Below, in pieces: positions 24,801 to 36,800 of a stretch of 64,000 bases of DNA (its first letter is position 1; each line of letters opens with the position of its first letter). The stretch is from Patiria miniata (taxonomy: Eukaryota; Echinodermata; Asteroidea; Valvatida; Asterinidae), in NCBI RefSeq assembly GCF_015706575.1, contig NW_024037051.1, positions 15,659,016 to 15,723,015 of the forward strand. Reading direction: 5' to 3'. The notes under the pieces were generated by a model. The model ran no database searches, was not told where the DNA came from, and saw only the letters and a program-made list of their open reading frames with translations. Position numbers and translations under genes: made by a program.

Positions 24801-27800
24801 AGGTGGTTAGCAGTGAAAAGTATGGAATGAAGATCATGTGGGATGGAAGGCAGACCTACAAGATCTTTGTGGACCGGACCCTGTACGGAGAGAACATGTG
24901 CGGCCTCTGCGGCAGCATTAAACCTCACAAAGATGGCATTTTCATCATGAGGAATGGAACAGAGGTATAAACACACAGTATTTACTTTGGTTCGTTGGAG
25001 ATACTTGATGTTTGAAATCGGTATAAAACCTCACTGCAGCATGAAACCTCACAAAGATGGCATTTTCATCATGAGGAACGGAACAGAGGTAAACGCACAG
25101 TATTTACTTTGGTTCATTTGAGATACTTGAGGTTTGAAATCGGTATATGGCTTCATCTGGCCTGAAGAAACCTGTCAAGAGAAGGCAATACAAAAATGTT
25201 TGAGATAACCCTAAGTAAATATTGCATGGAAACCTACTCAATCAGGTAATGACTGAAAATCCAATCCACATATTTATCCGATGGGAATCGAACCTGAGCC
25301 ACAGAGTTGGAAGGTGAGGAAAGTACCACACTGATGATCATTTATTTTCCTCTTTTTTTTTGTAGACGAGCAAAATCAACGATTTCGGTGACTCCTGGAC
25401 TGCCAACCCTTTTGAATGTCCCAGTTGTGATGATTGTGTTGATCTGGACTACTGCAACAGTGATGACGGCCTCCTTCAAAGAGTCAAGGATGCATGCGAG
25501 CCTATCCAAAACCCTGATGGTACGTTATTCAGATTTTAAAGAATGCCTTTGAAACCTGGAATCCTGAGGTTTTACATATCAATGTGTATGCAGAACAAAA
25601 GTGATGGGTATTTTAAGGGTTGCTCTCAGACAAATACAAACATATGTCATAGACGCTACATTGCTATGGCCCTTAGCGACCCTGAAACTCTCTTCTGCTG
25701 ATTATTTCATGTATTTTTCATTTTCCCCCAATCTCACCCCTGAAGAATTTATTAAAAAAAACTCAGGTACTTACAAAACAGACAAACATTACAAGAGTCT
25801 ATCCGTAAAATTGGGTTGTTGTAATAAAAATGCTGCCTACAGTAACAAAGTTTTAAGTTACATTTGAATATACTGTGACAGTATATGATTATTTCCGAAC
25901 CCATTTTAGGTGTGTTCGCAGTGGGTCACAAGCAGTTTGACCCGCAAGAGATGTACAGGACCTGCATCTACGACTTGTGCTCCCGCAGGAGTTTTGACGA
26001 CGAGATACGCTGCAACATGCTGACAGAGTACGCCAACCGCATCCTGGTGGAGAACAGGCTGGAGTACCTCCAGCAAGGGAATGCGATCATCGGCTGGCGT
26101 GAGAAGCTCAGCTGCCGTAAGTAGTCTGGGCGTCAACAGACCCCTCCCTACCTACCCTATTCTGACAGCCCCTGCCCTAATTTTTTTCTATGGACAAAAT
26201 GGTAAAACCCCAAAAAACCATCAATTTCTACCTTTTACCCTTGGAACACGCTGACGCCTCCATATGATCGTGCACAAAACAAAATTGGCACAAAAAAATT
26301 CCCTACCTACCGACCGTATTATCAAATGCCATGTAATTGGAAGCAGAAGTATTTTTTTTTGGCCTTATGTCATCGTAATTTTGTTTTTCGTACAGGGTTT
26401 TTTGGGTATAACACCAATCGGACCATTGTGTTCTATTAATGTTCATTGCCACCGCATCCTGGTTTCTGTGTGTCTGATTGTTTATGGTGGATTTGGCTCA
26501 CACGTCCACATGAGAAACAAGAAAATTACAAAATGAAATTCATTTGTCCCACCCAGCGTTCGAATGTCCTCAAGGCTCCATATACACCATCTGCGCCAGC
26601 GCCTGCCAAGCTACCTGCTACCAACCGATGGCTGCTGCCATCTGCCAGTTGAGCTGTGTGGAGGGCTGCGAAACTGCTAGCGGATACGTCATGGAGAACA
26701 GCGTGCCAATTCTAGAGACCAAATGCGGCTGTCGCTACGGTGACCTCTACTATCATGTAAATCATTTTGTTCTTCCACCTTAAGTGTTATTTTCCTATGA
26801 TGTGGTTTTGGGGGAGAGAGATTTGAAATGACTGGTTATTTTGACTGCAGGTCAGATTGGGTTGAAAGTTGGTGTGTACCTAGACCGGGATGTGTTATGG
26901 ATGAAAAATGAAGTGACTTCATGATGACGTCATCATGGGTCACGTGACGTCATGTTTAAGATTAATAGATTTAATCTTTGAAACCAACATAATATCAACC
27001 ATAAGAGATCTGAACATGACTTTTACGGGAATCGATAGAATAATCCAGGGTCTTCGTTTTCGATATTACATGCAAAATCATGTGACCCTTCCTTCTGGTT
27101 GAAACTTGAAGTGCCTTGTAATTTAAAATTGTGAACTTGCTTTCAGAGATGTATTCTCTGGCTAAGTTGTTCTTTACAAAAATATTAATAGTGACGTCAT
27201 AAAATGTGAGAGAATGTGTCCCGGATGCTGATTTTAGGCGCAATTCAAAACATGACTCGGCACCTCAGTTTTGAACTGAAATTGAGGTCTTCGAATATTG
27301 TTTTCTTGGAATACTATACAGCATTTGCTAAGCTAAAACTTCATCATATTAGTTGACAAGCACCATTCTTCAGATTTTGAGCACTTTTGTTAACTTCAAT
27401 CAAATGACAAATGATACACTCTACCTTTAATAACATGGACAGGATTCTGTGCGAGGGTGATCCTGGAATAAATCTCGGACAAATTTCACTGAGCTGTCGA
27501 GGAAAAATCTACTTAGGAAAAATATTTGCTGAACAAAAACAGCTCTAGGCTAAAATCTCGTGAAATATGTACATTGCTTGAAAGCAATCTCAGCTGACTC
27601 GTGCGTAGCACATAACCTTGCTGCGCAGTATTTCTGCGTAGAACCTCCATGAAATTGGGCCCATTACTTAGCCTTCAATTATTATTTTTTTTTGCAGACT
27701 AACCAGCAGTGGATCAACCATGATTGTACTATGTCCTGTGTCTGTGAGGCTGGCGGCCAGGCCAACTGCCACCCGGTGAAATGCGCCGAGCACGCCTTCT

Positions 27801-30800
27801 GCGGCTCCATGAACCAAGTCCATGGATGCCACTGCGATTCCAATTACGTTGGTGAAGGCTGCTCGAGGTGCCAACGTAAGTGAATGCAGTTTGAGGACGT
27901 AAAATACCCAAATATAAAAATGAAGAGATAATGGTTCAGCTGTACTGTTTGTTTTAGTTTACTCTGCAGAGTAAGTCTTCTTATTTTTTGGTGGGGAGGG
28001 GGGGGAGGGGAGGTTGGAGAAAAGAGGAAAATGCCCCTTTGTCCCTCTATTCATGATCCTTCATATGAATTGTGTTTCTGTTCCTTAATTGATCATGTTA
28101 TCCAGCGGTATGCCCGTCCAGCATGGGCAACGAGATCAAGTTGCGGGCCAGCGTGGATGAGGGTCAACACGCCATCATTGATTTCAGCCGTCCCATCGCC
28201 TGCGAGGGCTACATCCGCTCCTTCAGCATCAAGCGTAACGCCGACTCCATGGAGCCTGTCACGCTCATTGTCTGGCGTCAGCACGCGAACGACGAAAGCA
28301 AGTTTCTCATCGTGGGCAGCGCACGGCTCTCCATCGCAGATGACAGCTTGGACCTGTGCGAGTGCGACAACTCCAAGATTCCCGTCCGCGCTGGCGACTA
28401 CATCGGTTTCATATCGGCCGGTGGCACTGTCTACTATGATGATGAGAGTGATCCTGCAGCAGGTGTAGTCTATGCGGCAGACTACTTCGACTCTATCGAA
28501 CCCATGACTGAGGTCCAGTTTTCTCGAATAGACGGGAAGAGGGCATACTCCATAAATGTCGTCCTAGAATGTAAGTTATGATAATAATGTATATTCTCAT
28601 GCATCTAAGTTGTAGTTAATGAATTATCAAACGAATCAACTTCTGGAACTTAAAGGTAATATACAACATTTGCTTTTTCTGATATTTTCAGAAATGGATG
28701 GATTTGGCGGTTAGTATTTTATAGCAAATGTTGTTACACTGACCTGATTAAAGTTTTGTGCTCACCCAAGTCACACATTTTCTTTTCCTCCTCTTCTTCC
28801 TAACTGCAGCATCTGATGGAAAACATGTGGAGGCATGTAAGTATTTCTCTGTAATGTGGTCAGTATGCAACCAATATTCAAATTATGCAAGCATCCCAGA
28901 AAACTATATATATGAACTGAAAACTAAAGTATATGAACTGAAATATTGCATATGGCTGTCCTTCGCATAATATACATGCTTTGTGGTAGGTTTCTTTCTC
29001 GACTACATCACAACGCTGCCATAGACAGTTTTGACATTGTCTTTCAAAAAGTGAATTATTAAAGTCATCGCAATATCATCTCTAATTACTGTGTGTTTTT
29101 CTCATTGAACGTGAAAACTTCAGTCATGTAGATAGGCAGGAGAGAGTGGAAAGCTTCCCTCGTTCAACATTTGCGACGCAAATGGCATTGCAGACAGTGT
29201 TTGAGTGATATATAAATAATGTCACATCAGATTTTTTTCAATTTTGACACATGACTGTTTTTGACGAATCTAAGACGCCGTGTTTGATATATCGATCCTA
29301 CTTGTCTTTGAAACAGTCATGTTCAACAGCTACCTCGGCGTGCAGTCTCGTAATATCCCCGACAGTGCAATGACTGCATCGTCCGCCCACGGAGACTACG
29401 TGTCCCACCAAGGCCGTCTGGACAACACGGAGTACGGCGCCTGCTCCTGGACGGCCGCCTCCGCGGACAAGGACCAGTGGCTGCAGGTGGACCTGGGCCA
29501 GGAGACGTTGGTCATCGGCGTGGTCAGCCAGGGGCATTGTGGGATTGCCGACAAGGACCGATCCCCCATGGGCTGCGTCAAGCAGTTCAACGTGCAGTAC
29601 AGCAGCGACGGCCAGAACTTTGAGTACGTGACGGACGACCAGGGCAATGCTGATGTAAGTGCAGGTCGTTTGTAAAGCCCATACTTTGGTTTTACGTAAA
29701 GCCCATATCGTCGCAGAGCTGACAAACCGACGAATAAGCGAAAAGCTTGTTTGGAGTAATTTGCGTTTGAAGTTGGACACTTTTCTGGGCGCCGTATTTT
29801 ACCCTTAATGTTTCGATAGAAACCCTTTTTGTATATATTCTGAATAAAATAGGAAACTAAGTATCCATCAGGTCACTTATTTAATCAGAGAAGTTGTGTG
29901 ATATGATTTTATTTGATCGTAAACGTATTCGTCAGTTTGTCAAATTATGTTAATCCCCAATATCCGGTTGTTCTTCACACTGTTTGTATGCTATTCGTCA
30001 GTTTGTCGGAGCGCGCGCGCCGCTCGCGCCAATCCGACAAACTGACGAGTAACATTCGTTGGTACTTTGAACGCACACCTTACATAAGCTGGTTACCAGC
30101 GAAATTTCGTATTCGTCACTATGTCAAATTATGGATTTGTTTTTGTGAGTAATTCGCCACAAGAGGGGCTCTGAATCTCAAAATCCAGACAAAAATTAAG
30201 AATTTTGGCATAAATACTTGAAAGAGCAACCTTCATAAACCCTAAAAATAACAAAAATTCGAAATCGCCAAAATGGTCGATTCGCCGGTTTGTCAGCTCT
30301 GCGACGATATGTGACCCACTCCACAAAAAAGGGTGTAATGTCGCACAAATACAAGTGAAATTGAGTTATTTATATGGTTGGAAAGACCACAATGTAAGCT
30401 TTCCTTTAGTATATAAAATCATCCAGTCTATTTATTTAATTCGTATTTCAAATGGGTAGCAGTGGAATCCACTGGTCTCCCATGGGGCCCAGTAAAGAGA
30501 AGACATTATGAAGAAATTACACTTTTAGTTGTGGGAAGAAAAACCCAGAAGAGTCAAGAAGACTCAGTCTGCATAATGACCAAGGCAGGAATTGAACCCG
30601 GGCCACTGGTTCACAGATTTTGTATATTAAAGTATAAACTGACAGTTTTTTCTTCATATTTTTGTGAACGCCAGGTCTTCGAAAGCAGATGCAGATGCCA
30701 GAGGCATGTCAGGAATTTCTTCAGAAACGCCTTGATGACCCGATTCATTCGATTCCGACCGTTGCTATGGAAACACGCCATCAGCATGCGAGTGGATCTC

Positions 30801-33800
30801 ATTGGACGAGACAGTAAGTAATCTTTTCTTGCATGTTGATCGCTTTTGTTGAAAGCCTGCATAATGTTTGCGTTTATCGGAAGTATTTGAAGACTTTATT
30901 TCCAAAATGCAATAAATGCCATTTTATTACCTTTGAGAATCCCACCCTACCCTGGCTGCCCAGAATCAGTTTGGACAGGTTTAATGTAGTTAAATACAAT
31001 TTAACAAATTAACAATGGGAAAACTGTTTTTATTCTTTATTAGTTTCATAATCGTGGACATTTTTTTTTTACAAATTGATATATAATGCGTTTTAGAAAT
31101 AAAGTCTTCATTTGTTGGCTTCATATTTCACCAAATTGTGTTTACTGTTTAGAAATATTTTATAAGGGACGATGGTTAATGAAGTAATTGCCAATTCATG
31201 TGTTAAGGTATTTAGGATCGGCTCTGTGAACTTTTTGTGGTCGATGCTTTTTTTTTAGAATCAGTGATATCGCTTTGTATTTGAAAGACTTACTGGGCTG
31301 AATTAAAAGCTTGTTCTCTTTTCTTTTCAGTGATATCCCTGCTTAAGTCTTGCCACACCGACTCACAAATACATATACGTTATGATGTGAATCACTGTTG
31401 AAAGTGAATCTGCCCCCCAAAAATAGTTGCATTTTGTAAAACTGAAATTCGTCCTGTGATTTTCTTCTCACCTTAGTTGAAGTGGACGAGCCCGATGTGG
31501 CCGGAACCGATGTAGTGGATGAGCAGCCTGAAGACGACACTGCCGTGTGTCTCGTCGGCAAGCCATTCAAGCGCTGCGGCTTCTTGAAGGGGCTCAAATA
31601 CCGGCCATTCAACGGGGAGTCCTTCACCATTGCCGTTGTGCGCAAAGGGGAGGATGACAGCACCTACAGCATCATTGGTAGCACCTATGTGACAAGCAGT
31701 GGCAGTGACAGGGTGAGTCAAAGTGCTTCATAATCAGCACCCAATTTCATGAAACTCGTCGTGACTTACGACGCGTCGTATCCCATTTCACAAAACATGT
31801 CGTAAGCACAACTTGGTGACTATTTTATATATTTAGTAAGCATACAGTAAATAGTCATCTGATATTCAACAAATAGTTGTCGGACCTCAGCTCAAAATTT
31901 GTTAAAACGTAAACCAAATGGCAGCCGTGTGATGCAATTTTAATGGAAAACAAGCTGTCAGTGGACTTTATAGCTACTTTTCAATTTCAAGTGCAATATT
32001 CCCGGCTAATTCATTATTATTCCATGGATTTTCTATTTACATCTTTACACACATTGTCTCGGTATTATTATCTCGTTTATGTATGTTTATGGGATATCAT
32101 GTGAGATATCATGTGTGTGATATCCCATAGGGAGTGTGCCATGACATTTTATGAACTTAACACGTGATCGTTTTAGGCCAATGAAAATACAGTGTTCAAG
32201 ACAGAGGTTTAACAAAGATGGATGCTTCATTGCTTTTATGATTGTTTTCTTGGCCCACAGTTGCAACACTTTGAGGTCGCTGGAGAGAGTGAGCGGATCC
32301 CAGTCAAAAAGGGTGATATCATGTGCCTGATTTTCCAGAAGGCAGTCATAGGCTTCTCCTCTGACGACAAGCCAAAGAGCACCGTCTTGACGGCTTCCCT
32401 CGGGATGGAGGAGTACAGGGCCCTTGCCCTAAACGGCGAGATCACTTTCACGGGCAAGGCTGGGAGGAAATACCGTGGGGTTAACCCCATCTTCCAAGGT
32501 GAGCTATGATCAGCTAGTGTGGCAGTTTTTCTCTTATTCTCCTGAAATTTTATCTTATTGTCTATTTTTTTATCGTTGACAAAGTTCTTTTAATTTATTT
32601 TTGATTCGTTGTTTGACCCAAATTAGGGTGTCTTTGAAATATTTGAGAATTGTTTTTTTAAATTTAAGGATAGACATTTAAAATTTGTTTTTTTTTTCAG
32701 ACTAAAATAAATTAAATGTATATTTCTATTCCTTGTCTTCGTCAGTATTGTAACTGTTTCATTTTTGCCCTGTTCAAGGGAAAGGTGAACCAAAACTTGC
32801 TTCATCTTTCAGTTTGTCCTTCATTTTGGGCACTTCTATCTTAACACCTTTAATCACAGTAGTAAACTATACTCAAACTCTGTATTTCTTGCAATCTTAA
32901 ATTATCATTTGAAACTGTACTTGATATTGTTCAATTGATTTTAATTGAATGGAATATGAATTGGCTTGGAGCACAGAAAACATTTGTTTCGCAAAACCTG
33001 GTCTCCAGCCAAAATGCTATGCGACGTAAATTGCTGATTTTGTAACGTAAATTTACGTAATTTAACGTAAAGTACATACATATTCTCAACACATGAATTT
33101 GCTCAACACAAAAAATATTTGCTAAATAAAAAAGGGTGTCAAGCCAACATTTCAGAAATGATCCAAAATGTTGAACTTAGTTAACTGGATTTCTCCTTAA
33201 TTTTTTTTCTCTCCTGCAGTTGCCACTACAAAAACCATTCCACCAGGTAGGAATTCACTCTTAAACCATTCTTACATTCGTAACATCAGTGTAAATAAGT
33301 GCCATTGATATTTGATGTAATTGTATAGGAAATATTTGTTTGGAAAATTGGAAAGTTTTGCCTTTGCTGGGTAAATAAAACCCCAATCTTTTCAGCGCCA
33401 TATGTGTACCACTTGAATTGTCACTATCTCCCTTTAAAGAGGTTGTGGAATGCTCGAAGACATTTCCGTCATTTTTCGGGTATATGTAGCCTAAGGTGTG
33501 ATGAAATAAAAACTATTGTTTCTGTCATGAAATGAGTACAAAAGGTACTTTTGAGAGCTGTTTTTCAGGTCCAGTTTCGACCCGAACGTGCAACTGTGTA
33601 AAAGTCGTCGTTGCGGGCAGCAAACAAAACACAGTAAATCGTGACGTAATAAACAGGACTCCCGATGCACAGTAGCATACACGAGTCCTGTTTATTACGT
33701 CACGATTTACTGTGTTTTGTTTGCTGCCCGTAACAACGACTTTTACACAGTTGCACGTTCGGGTTGAAACTGGACCTGAAAAACAGCTTTCAAAAGTACC

Positions 33801-36800
33801 TTTTGAACTCATTTCATGACAGAAACAATAGTCGTTTTTATTTCATCACACCATAGGCTACATATACTCGAAAAATGACGGAAATGTCTTCGAACATTCC
33901 ACAACCTCTTTAACAAAACAACCTAATTATGTACAATGAATAGTTCTGTTCTTTTAACTGATGAACAATACTACCAAACAGTTTTTAAAAATCGTTAAAT
34001 TGTCACAAAACATTGTCTCACTCTAATGGCCTCGGAAAAACATACGGTGAACCAACAAAAGGAAACCCACGAAATAATGTGACCTAAGGTGAGAATCTTT
34101 ACCTCAAGTTATTGACCTGCTCAAGTCTGTTTCCACTTTTTCAATTACATCTTACACAGTCATGTCGACGGACAGTCTAGGCGTGGAGAAAGGACAGGTG
34201 AAGGACGACCAAATCACGGCCTCCAGCTTCTGCGACGCCAACAGCAAGGCAGAGCGAGCGCGTCTCTTCCTGAAGGACCAGCAGGGCCTGACCGGCGGCT
34301 GGTGCGGCAGAGAAAAGGACCAGAGTGCCTTCGTCCAGGTAAATTTCTTCATAACGGTCGATGGCTTTAGCCTGCTAAAAGGATGAGAACAATGAACCGT
34401 CGTCAACAAAATGTGCTGCAACTTTACGTTAAAGGGAAAATACAACATTTGCAAGCATCAAAAAATAAAACTACCAAATCATTTTGAAATACCTTGCTGG
34501 AGTGTTTGTGAATGACAGTGTAAAGCATCCTGTAAAATCATGGCACCTGGTATACTGTCATTCTCAAGAAAAGTGGTATTTTTGTATCAATTTCCAACGC
34601 TGATCGGCTGACCAGCGTTGGAAAAAACTGGCCTTTTTTCAAATACTGGCCCCAGTTGACCATCGCACTTGTTTGCAATCGATTACACACCTATGAACGG
34701 GTACAAGCCAGCTAGACTGGTTCCCTGACCTTACAATTCCCCAATGTATGTAAACTGCTCTGTTTCTTCTTAAATGGAGTCGGGGAACCAGACTACAGGA
34801 AAATGATTGTTTGTCTTGGTTTTTATAGCATTTTCGAACCCAAAACCTAAAAAAGTCAGTGTAACTATATTTGCTATATATTTCCAACCCCCCAATTCCA
34901 TCCATTTCTGAAAATTACAGCAAAAGCAAATGATGTATACTCCCTTTAAATATAACGTCACAGTCATGTACGTGCATAGTTTTCTTCTTTTAAATATTCG
35001 GAGCAATTAAAGGTAAATGAATATAAGGTTGATGATCGAATATTCTAATATTCGGTTTATTCGGGACAGCCCTAATTTAACTACAGAACTGGCAATGGAT
35101 AGCCATATTTTTTTTTTAGCAAAAGAAGGTACCGTAATGACGCCATTGTCTGACATTATCACGGTTTGAGTTGTTAGGAAGCTTAAAGCTATAGTCCATC
35201 ATTTGTAATTATTGCAATTTGTTCGTTTGAAGCAACAAAAGTGTTCAAAATCTAATGAAGGATACTGAACAACTTACTTCAGCTTCATATTCTGAGAAAA
35301 ACAGCATTCTAGGATCTCAATTTAAAATCAAAAGTTGCTAAATCATGTTTCGAATTGTTTTGAATTGCAGCTTTACGCGATGTTGCGCACTGATCCAATG
35401 AATTATAGCAACCGTGCGCGCCTGTGCATCGTTCCAATGCTTGTGCGCGCTGCGCCGAATAACAAAACGAACAAATTTAAATTTTCCTACGGTGCTTCTT
35501 AAGAAGCACCGTTGGAAATGCCTTCTTTCGTTGATTTCTTCAAAATGAGAGCTTGCAGGAAAGGATAATTTCACAGGGAGTTTAGTCCCCTTACTATCTT
35601 TCAATCAGTATGTTTTTCAACAATAATTACGCCGGTTACTTTTCGGATAGCTACAAATGATGGACTCGGGCTTTAAGTTAAAATTAATCCAAAAACTAAA
35701 GATTGGTAACATTTTGTAAACTACGTGGGATTCACGTCCGTCCATACACCCAAAATGGTATGGTTACATCGCCTTAATTTGCTGAAAAAATATGACAAAT
35801 TGATGAGTAAACACCTTGCAATGTACCTTACAAGTAACATCAGTTTCTGGCTGAATTTTATACATTGGAAGTACTGCTCATTTGATAAACTCAGCTTCAA
35901 TCAACATTTGACACTGCCTGGTCTCTACTTTGCAACTATTCGCCACCTCAAACTTTTGCCCACCGTTAAAAAGGAAAACAGGAGGTTTTAAATCGTGGTT
36001 TGTTATTGACCCACTCCAGGTTGACTTTAAGAAAGTTCGTCGATGCGGTGGTGTCGTGACTCAGGGTTTCAGCAGCACCACCAGGCTGTGGTTCGTGCAG
36101 AAGTACATCGTGAAGTGCAGCGTTGACATGGCGGTTTGGCAGGATGTTGCAGACGATGATGGCAATACCATGGTAAGTCAATAGCTCCGTGAGATTCTGT
36201 GCGTCATGTTTCTTTAGCTTATGACTCGGTCCTTTGGAGCTTGCTACTTTCTAATATTATTTCTGCTTGGGTCTGTAGATTTAAGGTAGGGTCCATCATT
36301 TGTAACTTGTGCATTATGTTCGTTTGAAGCAACAAAAGTGCTCAAAATCTAAAGAAGGGTGCTGAACAACTAACCCGATGAAGTTCCAGCTCAGTGAATG
36401 CTGTAGATTCCGAGAAAACAATATTCTAGGATCTCGATTTCAAATCAAAAGTTGCTGAGTAATGTTTTGAATTGGGCCTGAATTCAGCGTTCAGTTCTCA
36501 CTGAGCCGATTGCAGCTACACCATGTCGCACACTGAACCGACGAATTATAGCACCGGGCGCACTTGTGCGTCGTGTCAATGCTTCGCGTGCTTCACCCAA
36601 TATAAAAACGAACTACTAACGAAAATTTCCAACGATACGTCTTTGGACACACCTTCTTTCATTGATTTCTTCAAAATGACAGCTTGCCAGAAAGGATCAT
36701 TTCACAGGGAGTTTTCTCCCATTACTATCTTTAAACCAAGTATGATTTTCAACAATAATTATGTCAGTTAGTTTTTGGATAGACTGCAAATGATTGACTG

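Noticed and set aside
25036-25084. Possible duplicate exon after exon 16
   Set aside because: Has CTGCAG before and GTAAAC after but is 49 bp long and would shift the frame; the upstream pyrimidine tract is poor.
28031-28468. 145-codon plus-strand frame overlapping X1
   Set aside because: Alternative frame of the X1 exon; the X1 frame has the conserved landmarks and phase match to its neighbours.
29298-29780. 160-codon minus-strand frame
   Set aside because: Antisense shadow of the GC-rich F5/8C-1 exon.
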